A stretch of 51,511 nt of DNA from an uncultured Burkholderiales bacterium (GCA_903830725.1 CAIKVH010000124.1:1-51511); one strand, 5' to 3'; shown: positions 16,361 through 27,822, numbered from the stretch's first letter. Program-made: numbers and translations. Notes: generated from the letters alone by a model not told the origin.

Positions 16361-16376
16361 CTGTTAAGATTTTCAG
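16361..16376. promoter_or_regulatory. LexA box (SOS operator)
   Basis: CTGTTAAGATTTTCAG fits CTGT-N8-ACAG with one mismatch and CTG-N10-CAG exactly. It lies between lexA (start 16323) and the divergent asparaginase gene. A second CTGT at 16380-16383 is followed by only a poor right half-site. Autoregulation of lexA is expected; control of the asparaginase gene is possible. Confidence 0.75.
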
Positions 16377-16406
16377 TTACTGTATTTTTAACCATAATTA
16401 TTGAAT

Positions 16407-18080
<1,674 letters not shown>

Positions 18081-18228
18081 TTAAAAGTCCTTGGCTATGT
18101 TTGGCTTGTTGTCTTAATTTTTCTTGTATTTAACAATTTTAACCAAATTAACATCAAAATCCTCCTACTTTAAGATCTGCATTCGCTTAGTCTAATTTGC
18201 GAATATTAAAGTTTTGGAGAATTGGATA

Positions 18229-19011
18229 CTATTGGGTTAACACAATGAGCTTTCTAATTCGCTCTAGGTCCTCTGGTGTATCTACACCGGGCCCGCTATC
18301 TTGTGCAGATACATAAACACCGATCGCAAATCCGTGCGAGAGAGCTCTTAACTGCTCGAGGGACTCGAGCTGTTCAGTTATGGTCGGTGAAAGGGATGGA
18401 AATTTACGTAAAAATCCAACCCTATAGCCGTAAAGGCCAACGTGTCGAAGTGGTGGGGGTGAGGGGAGTTCATGGATACCGTCTTTAAATCCGTCTCTCC
18501 ACCAGGGGATAGGCGCGCGACTAAAGTAATGTGCACATCCCTTTTCGTCCAACACGACTTTGACCACATTAGGATTTAAAAATTCTTGAACGCTTGTGAT
18601 TGCATGGGCCACTGTGGACATCTCAAGGCTTGAGGTGTTGAGGAGATCTGCAACCGAGTTGATCATCTCAGGCTCGATGAGTGGTTCATCCCCTTGGACG
18701 TTAACAACGATGTCATCATCTCTCAGGCTAAGCGTTAAGCTAGCCTCTGCCAATCGGTCGCTGCCCGAGACATGATCACTGCGAGTCATAATTGCTGAGA
18801 CTCCATGTGCCTCGCAGGCTTTTAATACACGAGTGTCGTCACAAGCAACGACCACTTCTCTTGCCTTAGATAGTTTTGCACGGTTTGCCACTCTAACAAT
18901 CATGGGAACGCCGTGAATATCTGCAAGCGGCTTATTGGGCAAGCGCGAAGAAGCCAAGCGAGCTGGGATGATGACAGTGAATGGGGATGCGGATGGGGAA
19001 GATAGGGCCAT
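18229..19011 (-). CDS. kdsB: 3-Deoxy-manno-octulosonate cytidylyltransferase
   Basis: Activates Kdo as CMP-Kdo for the lipopolysaccharide inner core. The CTP-binding motif [14 protein letters not shown] is near the N-terminus, [12 protein letters not shown] in the middle and [10 protein letters not shown] at the end. I start at the ATG at 19011 (260 residues), since the upstream in-frame ATG at 19098 would overlap the Trm112-like gene by 20 bp and add 29 residues not found in KdsB. Kdo pathway partners nearby are lpxK and the core glycosyltransferases at 40868-45592. Confidence 0.95.
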   Translation of the reverse strand: MALSSPSASPFTVIIPARLASSRLPNKPLADIHGVPMIVRVANRAKLSKAREVVVACDDTRVLKACEAHGVSAIMTRSDHVSGSDRLAEASLTLSLRDDDIVVNVQGDEPLIEPEMINSVADLLNTSSLEMSTVAHAITSVQEFLNPNVVKVVLDEKGCAHYFSRAPIPWWRDGFKDGIHELPSPPPLRHVGLYGYRVGFLRKFPSLSPTITEQLESLEQLRALSHGFAIGVYVSAQDSGPGVDTPEDLERIRKLIVLTQ

Positions 19012-19078
19012 GTTAATGAGTTTTCGAATTAAGTAGACCGCTCTGGGCTGTGGATCAGAACTTAATTTTTGAATTGAT

Positions 19079-19261
19079 CTACCTCTCAAGTTCCTCATCT
19101 CTTAGAACCCTTGCCTCCGCCTCTATCAGGATCGGTATGCCAGCGCGAACGGGGTAGGCAAGGCGTGCGCTCCTAGAGATAAGCTCATCCCTGTTTTTAG
19201 AGTAAATGAGAGGTCCCTTGGTTACGGGGCAAACCAGAAGTTCAATAAGTTTACTGTCCAT
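19079..19261 (-). CDS. Trm112/YcaR-like small protein
   Basis: A 60-residue protein of the Trm112 family, conserved between lpxK and kdsB in many proteobacteria. Features are [11 protein letters not shown] near the N-terminus (one remaining cysteine of the usual zinc site), the [17 protein letters not shown] core and an acidic tail. In eukaryotes Trm112 activates methyltransferases; the bacterial role is not settled. Only one CPxxx cysteine is seen, so a full zinc-ribbon is unlikely. Confidence 0.88.
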   Translation of the reverse strand: MDSKLIELLVCPVTKGPLIYSKNRDELISRSARLAYPVRAGIPILIEAEARVLRDEELER

Positions 19262-19335
19262 AGATCTTTTGTTCTGTAAAACGCATAAAAGGGTTGTCGT
19301 TGACTGATTGTCATTGTCTGATTGTTGTCTGGATT

Positions 19336-20436
19336 CTAAGCCTTGGAGCGCCTCAGTTGAACCAAAGAGTCCTCAAGTTCATCTACGAATTTAGGGTCAA
19401 GGGTACAAATGAGTGGAACAGCCCAAACGTCTGGATTAAATTCCCAGATTTTGACTGCATCCTTTTCCGTACAAAGATAGGTCGTTTCTGGGTAATTCGT
19501 TTTGACTGATGCATCATCAGTCAAGTTGAAATGATGAACATTAAATGTTGCGTGGTCCTCTAAAAGCGTTGTCTCTGATAAGTTCAACCCTTTATCGATT
19601 AACATTTCAAAGAAGATCTCTGGTCTAGCTATTCCAGCTAATGCATGAAACCTAGTGTTTCTCGGTTCACGAAGGTCTAGTTTTTGACCTGATTTGTTAA
19701 ATGCAAAGTTCGATAAAGTTCTTAAAACCTTAAAGCCCATGGGCGCTTTGCCCTCATTGGTACTGAGGATAAACTCGGTTTGTGCGTTTTTGTACGCACG
19801 CGGCCAAGTCTCCCTTAAGGGGCCACTAGGTAAAAGCAGTCCATTGCCGAGCCCAGTGCTATCAAAGACAACGACGTTGATATCTCGACCCAACGCGTGA
19901 TGTTGTAAGCCATCATCACTAATGACGATATCTGTATTCGGATATTTATCTAATAGTGCTTTGACTGTTTGAGCTCTGTCATCTCCGACAAACACGGGGA
20001 CGCCAGTTTTTAGGTAAATGAGCTTGGGCTCATCACCAACCAAAGCGCAGCTCGACGTATTTTGGACTTCAAGCGCATGAAATTGCTGGTTTGTATTGCG
20101 CTGTCTCAAGCGACCGTAACCCTTAGAGACCACACCTACTTGGCGTCCTGTTTGGCTCAAGTGATTGACAAGTTCAATAACTACTGGTGTTTTCCCAGCA
20201 CCCCCAACCACAACGTTACCCACAACGATGATGGGTGTCTTGAAGTGATGGGTTTTCCTGAATTGGTTTTCGTAAAGTCTTGAGTTAATCCACAGATAGG
20301 TAATGGTGAGCAGGGACAAGGGGAACAAAAGAAGGGATAGCCATCCCCTGATCTGCCACTGTTTTTTAATGAGGTTTATTGTGGAAATACGAACTGTAAT
20401 AAGAAGGTTTTTAGCGTCTAGCAAGAAATCCTTCAT
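19336..20436 (-). CDS. lpxK: Tetraacyldisaccharide 4'-kinase
   Basis: A 366-residue inner-membrane-anchored kinase that adds the 4'-phosphate of lipid A. A hydrophobic N-terminal helix at about 31-50 is followed by the P-loop region [12 protein letters not shown] at 73-84. The [12 protein letters not shown] motif and an ATP-domain pattern typical of LpxK are present. The start codon overlaps the stop of exbD by 4 bp (ATGA type), so translation is coupled. Length is slightly above the E. coli enzyme (328). Confidence 0.95.
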   Translation of the reverse strand: MKDFLLDAKNLLITVRISTINLIKKQWQIRGWLSLLLFPLSLLTITYLWINSRLYENQFRKTHHFKTPIIVVGNVVVGGAGKTPVVIELVNHLSQTGRQVGVVSKGYGRLRQRNTNQQFHALEVQNTSSCALVGDEPKLIYLKTGVPVFVGDDRAQTVKALLDKYPNTDIVISDDGLQHHALGRDINVVVFDSTGLGNGLLLPSGPLRETWPRAYKNAQTEFILSTNEGKAPMGFKVLRTLSNFAFNKSGQKLDLREPRNTRFHALAGIARPEIFFEMLIDKGLNLSETTLLEDHATFNVHHFNLTDDASVKTNYPETTYLCTEKDAVKIWEFNPDVWAVPLICTLDPKFVDELEDSLVQLRRSKA

Positions 20437-20867
20437 TTTGTATTTGCCTTTTGTCCCGTTTCGGTTTGTGCTGCAAAGGTGATTTGCTGGAGCCCGCTTT
20501 GCTGCGCAGCTTGCAAGGCTTGGATCACGGATTGGTGCGTTGCGCGGGCATCTGCGCTTATCACAACAATTGGATTCAGTAGACCTTGACTTGCTTCTTT
20601 CAGTCGTCGGATCAAAGTTTCATTGTCTGATGTGTCAATTCCAACGCCTTGTACAAAATACTTTCCATCCGCTGTAATAGAGATATTTAGAGCCGTTATT
20701 TTGTCCCTGATTGGGGAGGTATTTGCGCTGGGCAAGTTCAACTCTAATTCAGTGATCTTGGAGTACGTGGTCGAGAGCATGAGAAAGATCAAGACGACCA
20801 ATAAAACGTCAATGAACGGAATTAAGTTAATTTCTGGTTCAGATGTTTTGTTTCTGCTAAAACGCAT
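20433..20867 (-). CDS. exbD: Biopolymer transport protein ExbD/TolR family
   Basis: A 144-residue protein with one transmembrane helix at about residues 16-36 (INLIPFIDVLLVVLIFLML). This includes the conserved membrane Asp of the TolR/ExbD family that works in the proton channel with ExbB. A periplasmic C-terminal domain follows. It sits between exbB and lpxK, the usual Burkholderiales arrangement. Whether it drives a TonB or a Tol complex cannot be decided from sequence alone. Confidence 0.92.
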   Translation of the reverse strand: MRFSRNKTSEPEINLIPFIDVLLVVLIFLMLSTTYSKITELELNLPSANTSPIRDKITALNISITADGKYFVQGVGIDTSDNETLIRRLKEASQGLLNPIVVISADARATHQSVIQALQAAQQSGLQQITFAAQTETGQKANTK

Positions 20868-20917
20868 AATTATAAGTTTAGACTGAGTGAGTTGAAAATT
20901 TAATTAAAATATTTTAA

Positions 20918-21535
20918 TTAAACTCTTTTTCTAATCAAGTGCTTTAATAGCTTCTCACTTGAGCCCTCAAGTGTCATAACAAAATCGTCAATTTGAGATC
21001 TGAAGTAGCGCCAACAAATCAGCGAGGGTATGGCAATAATGAGGCCAAAAGCAGTGTTGTAAAGTGCAGTTGAGATGCCGTGCGCTAGTTGAGCCGGATT
21101 GTTGCTCACTCCGGATTGGGAGCCAAAGATGTCAATCATACCGACCACTGTCCCAAATAAACCCAACAAAGGCGCTGAGGATGCGATTGTTGCAATGGCA
21201 GATTGAAAGCGCTCTAGCTCGTGAGCAATTCGCTTTCCTTCTAGCTCAATTTCCTCTCTTAACTCCTGCTCCTTTGCCATGGGCATTTGGCTATACGCCT
21301 TCAAGGTGGACGCGAGTATGCAGCCCAGGGGCGAGTGAGTTCGTAGCCTTTCGGGATCTATGGATCCTGGCACCCCAAGCTCCACCTTCTGCAAAACCTC
21401 CTCAAGCAAGCCTTTGGGTGTTATCAATGACGTTCTAAGTTGATAAAAACGCTCAAAAATTAACGCCGTGGCTACGACCGAACACAGTAACAGTGGCCAA
21501 ATCGGCCACCCAGCAGCTTCTAGGATTGAAAACAA
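20918..21535 (-). CDS. exbB: Biopolymer transport protein ExbB/TolQ family
   Basis: A MotA/TolQ/ExbB-family membrane protein of about 205 residues with three transmembrane helices. The family core is ASSAPLLGLFGTVVGMID and ISTALYNTAFGLIIAIP. The start is decided by the ribosome site: GGAG at 21545-21542 directly abuts a TTG at 21541, which is too close, but lies 6 nt before an in-frame TTG at 21535. Both are TTG and no ATG is available. It forms the proton-driven motor with ExbD (50 bp downstream). Confidence 0.88.
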   Translation of the reverse strand: MFSILEAAGWPIWPLLLCSVVATALIFERFYQLRTSLITPKGLLEEVLQKVELGVPGSIDPERLRTHSPLGCILASTLKAYSQMPMAKEQELREEIELEGKRIAHELERFQSAIATIASSAPLLGLFGTVVGMIDIFGSQSGVSNNPAQLAHGISTALYNTAFGLIIAIPSLICWRYFRSQIDDFVMTLEGSSEKLLKHLIRKRV

Positions 21536-21635
21536 TACCAACTCCTTTTTAAATAATATGCATAATCTAGTGGATTATCGTGGCAGGGCAAGCATGGGTA
21601 TTAATTAAATGTAATTAAACTAAAATCACATTTAT

Positions 21636-21656
21636 TGTGGATAACTTTGTGAGTAA
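21636..21656. promoter_or_regulatory. Two DnaA-box-like sites in tandem upstream of xseA
   Basis: TGTGGATAA (21636-21644) is the exact complement of the DnaA box TTATCCACA. TGTGAGTAA (21648-21656), 12 bp further on, has one mismatch. They lie between exbB and xseA. A single box can occur by chance; a spaced pair is less likely but unproven. Confidence 0.35.
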
Positions 21657-21803
21657 CTGTAGTTGAAACCTTCTAAACCCGCATAGTTTGGTGCTTGAAT
21701 TAAAACGGTCACAATTTAAACATCAAAAAATCCATAAAAATCAATAGCTTACGAGATGAGAGCTTGATTTCCAAGTGGGTTGTTTGATAATTCTCTTATT
21801 TTT

Positions 21804-23114
21804 ATGTCCCTCAATTCTGATTTTACCGATGTAAGTAACGACCAGCATGCACGGCGCATCTGGGGCGTGGGCGCACTATGCCGAGCCGTCACGGACGCTT
21901 TGCAGTCCAGGTTTAATCCGGTCGCAGTCAAGGGGGAGATTACTGGATTTACCAGAGCATCAAGTGGACATTGTTATTTCTCTATCAAAGATGCAGAGGG
22001 GCAACTGCGCTGTGCCATGTTCAAGCGCGCTGCAACGCAACTTGAATTCGCACCCAAGGACGGGGAGTCCGTTGAGGTTTTCGGCAAACTAGGCATTTAT
22101 GAGGCCAGGGGCGAATTGCAATTGGTTGTGGAGTCCATGCGCAAAGCAGGAATGGGCTCGCTCTTTGAGCAGTTTCTAAAGCTCAAGGCTAAGTTGGAGG
22201 AAGAGGGCTTGTTTGATGCCTCTCGCAAAAGGCATATCGTCTCGATGCCTCGCAAAATTGGTGTGGTAACTTCAGCAAACGCTGCCGCTTTACACGATGT
22301 TTGCACGGCCTTGAGGAGGCGTGTACCTCATATTGAGGTGGTGATTAGTCCCGCCGTAGTTCAAGGCGCTGATGCCCCCCTGTCACTTGTTGGTGCTCTT
22401 AAGCGGCTCTACCAGGTGGACGCAGTGGACGTGATACTTCTGGTCAGGGGCGGTGGGTCTATAGAGGATTTGTGGGGGTTTAACGCAGAGGAGTTGGCGA
22501 GAACAATTGTTCAAAGTCCCGTTCCCATCATCAGCGGTGTGGGTCATGAAACGGATTTCACAATTGCAGATTTCTGCGCCGACCTCAGGGCCCCAACTCC
22601 CACGGCTGCGGCTGAGCTGTGCGCAGTGCCTAGAGAGATTTTGGTCAATGGGCTTCAAAATCTTTTTGAGCTCTTAACGCGTGAAGCTCACTCGGTTCTT
22701 GACCGAGCGCAGCAAAGGATTGATTACTTACAAGACAGAGTGGGCCGCCCCTCCTCTAGGCTGCACCAGGAGCAAGCAAAGCTCATCCACTCCTTTAACC
22801 GGATGAAAGACTGTGTTCGCTTGCCAATCGCACACTCCAGTAATAAAACTCAATTGCTAAGCATGAAATTAAATAGAGGTTTAGGGGACCTGCTTCAAGC
22901 GCACCGCGATAGGCTACAAAGATCGGGTATTCGCTTGGAGCTTCTTGATCCCTCCCTTGTTTTGCAAAGGGGCTATGCTTGGTTAAGTGATAAAGAGGGC
23001 GTACCTATCACCTTGGCGCAACAAGTCCAACCTCAGCAGCGGCTAAAAGCCGTACTAAGTGATGGGGAGGTGGATATGGACGTAGCACGAATAAGTCTAA
23101 ATTCGCTAAAATGA
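21804..23114 (+). CDS. xseA: Exodeoxyribonuclease VII large subunit
   Basis: Catalytic subunit of ExoVII, which degrades single-stranded DNA with XseB. The N-terminal OB-fold shows VKGEITGFTRASSGHCYFSIKD, and the nuclease core has GVVTSANAAALHDV, ILLVRGGGSIEDLW and GHETDFTIADFCADLRAPTPTAAAE. A helical C-terminal region follows. I choose the ATG at 21804 (436 residues) instead of the TTG eight codons upstream. xseB is not adjacent. sodB follows on the same strand. Confidence 0.93.
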   Translation: MSLNSDFTDVSNDQHARRIWGVGALCRAVTDALQSRFNPVAVKGEITGFTRASSGHCYFSIKDAEGQLRCAMFKRAATQLEFAPKDGESVEVFGKLGIYEARGELQLVVESMRKAGMGSLFEQFLKLKAKLEEEGLFDASRKRHIVSMPRKIGVVTSANAAALHDVCTALRRRVPHIEVVISPAVVQGADAPLSLVGALKRLYQVDAVDVILLVRGGGSIEDLWGFNAEELARTIVQSPVPIISGVGHETDFTIADFCADLRAPTPTAAAELCAVPREILVNGLQNLFELLTREAHSVLDRAQQRIDYLQDRVGRPSSRLHQEQAKLIHSFNRMKDCVRLPIAHSSNKTQLLSMKLNRGLGDLLQAHRDRLQRSGIRLELLDPSLVLQRGYAWLSDKEGVPITLAQQVQPQQRLKAVLSDGEVDMDVARISLNSLK

Positions 23115-23250
23115 GCAAAGAAATGGGCGTGGTACTAGAATGACCACCCAAGGAGTCAAGTTTCACACCTTTGGGCATTGGAGGTGTGGCTCTTACACTT
23201 TTATTGTTAATTTTGTTTTTTATTACGTTTTTTCTTAAAGGCCTCACTTC

Positions 23251-23832
23251 ATGGAACACACTCTACCACCGCTGCCATTTGCAATCGATGCTTTGGCTCC
23301 TCATTATTCAAAAGAGACACTAGAGTTTCACCACGGTAAGCATCACAACGCTTATGTGGTCAATTTAAACAATTTACAAAAAGGTACTGAGTTCGAGGCG
23401 ATGGCTTTAGAGGACATCATCAAGAAGTCAAGTGGTGGCATTTATAACAATTCAGCTCAGATTTGGAATCACACATTCTTTTGGAATTGCATGAAACCAA
23501 GTGGTGGTGGAGAGCCTAAAGGCGCATTGGCTCAGGCGATTACAGCGAAGTGGGGGTCTTACGCAGCATTTAAAGAAGCATTCGTTAAGTCTGCCGTTGG
23601 CAACTTTGGTTCAGGATGGACTTGGCTTGTTAAAAAAGCGGACGGATCCGTTGACATCGTTAACATGGGCGCTGCTGGGACGCCTTTGACAACTGCTGAT
23701 AAAGCTTTGTTAACGGTCGATGTGTGGGAGCATGCTTATTACATTGACTACAGAAATTTACGTCCAAAATTTGTTGAGTCATTTTTGGAGCATTTGGTGA
23801 ATTGGAGTTTCGCTGAGGCTAACTTCGCCTAA
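23251..23832 (+). CDS. sodB: Superoxide dismutase, iron type
   Basis: A 193-residue cytoplasmic enzyme converting superoxide to oxygen and peroxide. All four metal ligands are present at the canonical positions: His27, His74, Asp157 and His161. The [13 protein letters not shown] segment and GSGWTWLV are characteristic of Fe-SOD. An AAAGG ribosome site lies 9 nt upstream of the ATG. A strong terminator follows at 23890. Fe versus Mn use is inferred from motifs. Confidence 0.96.
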   Translation: MEHTLPPLPFAIDALAPHYSKETLEFHHGKHHNAYVVNLNNLQKGTEFEAMALEDIIKKSSGGIYNNSAQIWNHTFFWNCMKPSGGGEPKGALAQAITAKWGSYAAFKEAFVKSAVGNFGSGWTWLVKKADGSVDIVNMGAAGTPLTTADKALLTVDVWEHAYYIDYRNLRPKFVESFLEHLVNWSFAEANFA

Positions 23833-23889
23833 TTTCGCCTAATTTTTTGGTGCACAAGGTCTTTATGCCTTAGAGTACTGATCCAAGAG

Positions 23890-23924
23890 CCAAGCCGACG
23901 CACCATCGTCGGCTTTGGTTTTTG
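23890..23924 (+). terminator. Rho-independent terminator after sodB
   Basis: A perfect 9-bp stem AAGCCGACG / CGTCGGCTT with a 6-nt loop (CACCAT) is followed by TGGTTTTT. It lies 60 bp after the sodB stop. Confidence 0.85.
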
Positions 23925-23987
23925 TTGGTTAGCCGCTTTGAAACAGTTATTTTCAAGCGGTCATTTTGCAGCGATTAATTGATTTTG

Positions 23988-24500
23988 CTATTTGTTGTTG
24001 AACGGCGCGCCTAACAGTTTTGAGCCCGCTTTAAGCCCTTTTTTTGCAAACCAGCCTTGGTTCATTTCTAGAACAAAGCGAACGGGTTTGCGAGAGCAAT
24101 GAGAATTGGTTGTTTGAGGTTTCATGTCCTCAATATTCACAATGGTGCCGTCAGATTCGATGAATGCTGCTGATAACGGCAAAATCGTATTCTTCATCCA
24201 AAAGCACTGAGGCGATACCTGCTCAAATACAAACAACATGCCTTCATGTTGCAGCATTTGGGGACGAAACATAAGACCCACCTCGCGCTGCTGGTCTGTG
24301 CTCGCGACTTGAGCGTCAATTTGGTACATGCCTGTTTGGAGCGTCACTCTGGGTAAATCCTTTTGAGGCTCTGGTTGACTGACTATTTGCGACCAAAGGG
24401 AGAGCGGCGCAAACAATGAGCAAACGAAAAATAGACCTGTCCAAAGCTTGATAGCCTCTAGGCGGGTTGAAAAAAAATGAGCTAGTCTGAGATAAATCAT
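23988..24500 (-). CDS. DUF192 family exported protein
   Basis: A 170-residue protein with a hydrophobic N-terminal segment at about 18-37 (signal peptide or anchor). A DUF192 domain from about 50 on shows REVGLMFRPQM, GMLFVFE, CFWMKNTILPLSAAFI and RFVLEMNQGWFAKKGLKAG. The family is widespread and probably periplasmic; its biochemical role is not established. It faces sodB convergently and is divergent from icd. Confidence 0.88.
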   Translation of the reverse strand: MIYLRLAHFFSTRLEAIKLWTGLFFVCSLFAPLSLWSQIVSQPEPQKDLPRVTLQTGMYQIDAQVASTDQQREVGLMFRPQMLQHEGMLFVFEQVSPQCFWMKNTILPLSAAFIESDGTIVNIEDMKPQTTNSHCSRKPVRFVLEMNQGWFAKKGLKAGSKLLGAPFNNK

Positions 24501-24543
24501 CTATAACAATAGGGAAGTGTAGGTTTCAATGCAAGAATGAAAA

Positions 24544-24552
24544 TGTTATTAT
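24544..24552 (+). promoter_or_regulatory. Candidate extended -10 element for icd
   Basis: TG-T-TATTAT resembles an extended -10 promoter, but the -35 region (TTTCAA 17 bp upstream) is poor. About 150 nt of leader would follow, containing a small inverted repeat AGCTAA-GATT-TTAGCT at 24580-24595. Suggestive only. Confidence 0.3.
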
Positions 24553-24707
24553 GGGGCGGGTGCAAAGAAGTGGCCTAGAAGCTAAGATTTTAGCTCCTTA
24601 ATCCTCACCGTTTCCCCCGTCACCCTTGCCCCCTAAGCATACAAACGAACGCTGAAGCCCACAACTAGGACCATGCTGTTCGTTCCTAATCTAGTTGGAG
24701 ATATTTG

Positions 24708-25961
24708 ATGTACAAGCACATTAAGGTGCCAGGAACTGGCGAGAAGATTACGGTTAATGCGGATCATACGCTGAGTGTTCCCGATCATCCTATTATCCCC
24801 TTCATAGAGGGAGACGGGACTGGCGTGGACATTACGCCTGTTATGAAAAATGTGGTCGATGCTGCGGTTGCAAAGGCTTATGAGGGCAAGAAAAAAATTC
24901 AGTGGATGGAGGTCTACGCAGGTGATAAAGCTGCTCAAATTTACGGCGCGGGGGAGCTTTTGCCGAGTGAAACTATTCAAGCACTTAGAGAGTATGTCGT
25001 CTCTATTAAGGGTCCATTAACGATACCGTTAAGTGGAGCTATTCGTTCTCTAAATGTGGCTTTGCGACAAGAACTTGACTTGTATGTGTGTCTTCGACCT
25101 GTTCGGTATTTCAGCGGCGTACCCTCTCCGATGCGTGAACCGGAGAAAACCAACATGGTGATCTTTAGAGAGAACTCAGAAGATCTTTATGCTGGTATTG
25201 AATTTCAGGCAGAGTCCGAGCACGCAAAAAAATTGATCGACTTTTTAACGAAAGAGATGGGCGTTAAAACGATCCGCTTCCCCGCAAGCTCCGGCATAGG
25301 TATCAAACCGGTTTCCAAAGAGGGTACGCAGCGTTTTGTGAGAAAGGCGTTGCAATACACGATAGATCACAACAAGCCCAGTTTGACCTTGGTTCACAAG
25401 GGCAACATTATGAAATTTACGGAGGGCTCCTTTAGGGACTGGGCCTACGAAGTAGCAGTCAATGAGTTTGGAGCCCAAGTCATTGACGGTGGGCCGTTGT
25501 GTAAATTCAAAAATCCAAAGAGCGGCAAAGAAATCATTATTCAAGATACGGTTATGGATACTTTTTTGCAGCAAATTTTGATTCGTCCAGTTGAATTCAG
25601 TGTGATTGCTACGCTGAATTTGAATGGTGACTTTATCTCAGACGCACTCGCAGCGCAGGTCGGGGGAACTAGCATTGCCCCTGGCGCCAACATGTCTGAC
25701 TCAGTGGCTTGCTTTGAAGCGACTCACGGCCCTGCGCCCAAATATGCAGGTAAAGATTATGCAAACCCGGGCTCTGAGATTTTGAGTGCCGAGATGATGC
25801 TCAGGCATATGGGCTGGTCAAAGGCGGCGGATCTTATTATTCGCTCAATGGAGAAATCAATACTGAGTAAAAAAGTGCCCCATGATTTTGCAAAGCGTAT
25901 GGAAGGTGCCGTTCAAGTCAGTTGTTCGGCCTTTGGACAAGTGATGATCGACAACCTTTAA
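24708..25961 (+). CDS. icd: Isocitrate dehydrogenase (NADP-type)
   Basis: TCA-cycle enzyme that oxidises isocitrate to 2-oxoglutarate. At 417 residues it matches the E. coli Icd length. Conserved segments include FIEGDGTG, the substrate loop [24 protein letters not shown] (the Ser here is the phosphorylation site in E. coli) and [11 protein letters not shown]. The cofactor region [17 protein letters not shown] follows. A GGAG 7 nt upstream of the ATG at 24708 decides the start over the adjacent TTG at 24705. NADP specificity is inferred from similarity to the E. coli type. Confidence 0.96.
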   Translation: MYKHIKVPGTGEKITVNADHTLSVPDHPIIPFIEGDGTGVDITPVMKNVVDAAVAKAYEGKKKIQWMEVYAGDKAAQIYGAGELLPSETIQALREYVVSIKGPLTIPLSGAIRSLNVALRQELDLYVCLRPVRYFSGVPSPMREPEKTNMVIFRENSEDLYAGIEFQAESEHAKKLIDFLTKEMGVKTIRFPASSGIGIKPVSKEGTQRFVRKALQYTIDHNKPSLTLVHKGNIMKFTEGSFRDWAYEVAVNEFGAQVIDGGPLCKFKNPKSGKEIIIQDTVMDTFLQQILIRPVEFSVIATLNLNGDFISDALAAQVGGTSIAPGANMSDSVACFEATHGPAPKYAGKDYANPGSEILSAEMMLRHMGWSKAADLIIRSMEKSILSKKVPHDFAKRMEGAVQVSCSAFGQVMIDNL

Positions 25962-25991
25962 GGTCTTTGCGCAAATGAGAAAACAGAGGAT

Positions 25992-26867
25992 TTACTTTTC
26001 TCTCGCAGCCTCTCGTGCAATCATCGCCATTTTGCGCTCGACGCCCCACCTATAGTTGCTCATCTCCCCCGTTGCTCGGATGACTCGGTGGCAGGGAATT
26101 AAATAGGCGATGGAGTTGCGTCCAATGGCTGTCCCTACCGCGCGTTGCGCCTTCGCCGCGTTAACCTCTGCGGCAACGCCGCCGTAGGTCGTTAAAAAAC
26201 TGGGCGGGGTTTTTAATAGTGCCTCCCATACTTTCATTTGAAATTCTGTACCTTTGAGTAAAACTTGCAAGCTAGGGGTTGAGTTTGCAATACTTGGAAA
26301 GAATATCCTCTCAAGTAAGGAGGCTGCGCCGAGTGCATTTTCACTAAGATTTGCCTTTGGCCAACTCTGCTTAAGCTCAAATAGCGCGTCCTCTAAACGG
26401 TCATTAAACATGAGATGACAAACCCCTTTCTCAGTCCAAGCTACGAGTGCAGGTCCAAAAGGCGTCTCGCCCATGCCGTACTCTAATTCAACGCCTTTGC
26501 CCTGTGCTTTTACCTCAGACGGTGTCATTGAGACACATTTGATGAGTAAATCGTGAAGCCTATTGGGGCCTGATAGTCCTAAATCTAAGGCGCTTTGCTC
26601 TACGCTATTTGATTTACTGAGCGCTTGCAGTGCGTATTCTTTGGTTAGGTATTGCAAGAATTTTTTAGGTGAAATGCCCGCCCACTCACTAAAGACTCGT
26701 TGCAGGTGATACTCGCTCATATGGACTTGGTTGGAAAGCTCAGAGAGGGAGGGCTGGGACCGAAGGTTTGTGCGCAAGAACTCAATGGACTTTTTGACTA
26801 TCTTGTATTGACGCTGAAGGGGTTCAGATTCTTCAGCGCTAGTAGCTTCGTTTGGGGTGATGCTCAT
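25992..26867 (-). CDS. AraC-type regulator fused to O6-alkylguanine-DNA methyltransferase (Ada-like)
   Basis: A 291-residue two-part protein. Residues ~20-120 are an AraC-type double helix-turn-helix (SLSELSNQVHMSEYHLQRVF). Residues ~125-290 are an MGMT domain with acceptor Cys259 in the motif IPCHRVI, followed by the Tyr-Arg loop SNYRWG. This is Ada without its N-terminal zinc-binding methylphosphotriester domain, so methyl-dependent activation of transcription through that domain is not expected. It probably repairs O6-methylguanine; the target promoters of the HTH are unknown. It faces icd convergently. Confidence 0.92.
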   Translation of the reverse strand: MSITPNEATSAEESEPLQRQYKIVKKSIEFLRTNLRSQPSLSELSNQVHMSEYHLQRVFSEWAGISPKKFLQYLTKEYALQALSKSNSVEQSALDLGLSGPNRLHDLLIKCVSMTPSEVKAQGKGVELEYGMGETPFGPALVAWTEKGVCHLMFNDRLEDALFELKQSWPKANLSENALGAASLLERIFFPSIANSTPSLQVLLKGTEFQMKVWEALLKTPPSFLTTYGGVAAEVNAAKAQRAVGTAIGRNSIAYLIPCHRVIRATGEMSNYRWGVERKMAMIAREAAREK

Positions 26868-27015
26868 TTGCTAATTTCTTTATGGCGTGAGGGCTTAACG
26901 TCTTATCGGCTCATGGCGACTCTAGCTAAATCTTAAACCGTTTGGCAACTAGGGATCACCTGTTTCTTGCTAAGTTGGATTAAACCAAAGCAATTAGAAA
27001 AAAACGGTTAAATGT

Positions 27016-27822
27016 TCAGGCACTTGTGTTGACGACGTTACCACTGCCACTAAAGCCGTGCGCCTGGTGCTGCAGGTTTTGCACAAACGAGGCCAAGGAC
27101 GATACGCCTACATTGCCTTGAAGACTAGAGGCAAGGCTGTTGAAGCTTTCGTTAAGTTTTTGTATTTGTGGATTGGTGACTAGATTGTCACTATTGGGCT
27201 TAGGGGCGCTCGTGGAATCTTTAGAAAATTCGGGGCTCTTTTGACCGGGCGTCAACGCCTTGGGTTGGGTAACGGAGGGGCTGGGAAGATCCAAGGCTTT
27301 TTTTGTCTCCTCTGCCAAATATTTTAATTTAGAGGCAAGTAGATCAAATGAATCTTGATCGTAACCTTGGTGGTAGTAGTTATTAAAAGCTATTGTTAGC
27401 CCAGTCGTACTATCTTTATTAAGACTATTGATGGTCTTCAGGGCAGGGGGAACATTGTTAATTGTTTTAAGAGTTTCAAACATTTGGCTCATAAAGGTTT
27501 GAAACGCAGGCAGTGTGTTGATGCTGCTTAGAGTTAAGGTGTTATTTACCCCTGAATTAGCCACGGGTCGGTGAGTGTAAGTGCCGATATTGCGAGCGAC
27601 ACTGGATTTTGTTTGAGGTGGGTTACTTTGTTGCCTGAGGGCTAGTAAAGTCGCTTGGGCAAGTTTCTGAGTTGTATCTGAATATTGGCCGGCGTTGGAG
27701 CTGACTGCTGTTTTTGCCAGTTCTGCCGCTTGCTGTTTGCCCTGCCGCGTTGCCCACTCTGCTGCAAAGGGGTTGGGCATCACTGCATTCGTTGACTGAT
27801 CGCGTATTGACTCGACGGACAA
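27016..27822 (-). CDS. Unknown Ser/Asn/Gln-rich protein
   Basis: A 268-residue protein with no signal peptide, membrane segment or motif I recognise. Composition is rich in Ser, Asn, Gln and Thr. A moderately ordered centre (about residues 95-185, with FQTFMSQMFETLKTI and NNYYHQGYDQDSFDLLASKL) is followed by a Pro/Ser-rich linker. A final helix-like segment (LASFVQNLQHQ) ends in a Gly-rich tail. The start is a TTG with a modest AGG upstream; an ATG at 27780 is the alternative. Flanking genes (MGMT fusion, clpS) give no functional hint. A site TCTTAAGTATT, also found in the repeats at 6139-6180, lies about 100 bp upstream. Confidence 0.65.
   Translation of the reverse strand: MSVESIRDQSTNAVMPNPFAAEWATRQGKQQAAELAKTAVSSNAGQYSDTTQKLAQATLLALRQQSNPPQTKSSVARNIGTYTHRPVANSGVNNTLTLSSINTLPAFQTFMSQMFETLKTINNVPPALKTINSLNKDSTTGLTIAFNNYYHQGYDQDSFDLLASKLKYLAEETKKALDLPSPSVTQPKALTPGQKSPEFSKDSTSAPKPNSDNLVTNPQIQKLNESFNSLASSLQGNVGVSSLASFVQNLQHQAHGFSGSGNVVNTSA

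Noticed and set aside
19012-19098. Upstream in-frame ATG extension of kdsB
   Set aside because: It would overlap the trm112-like gene and adds 29 residues absent from KdsB proteins; the ATG at 19011 fits the family start.
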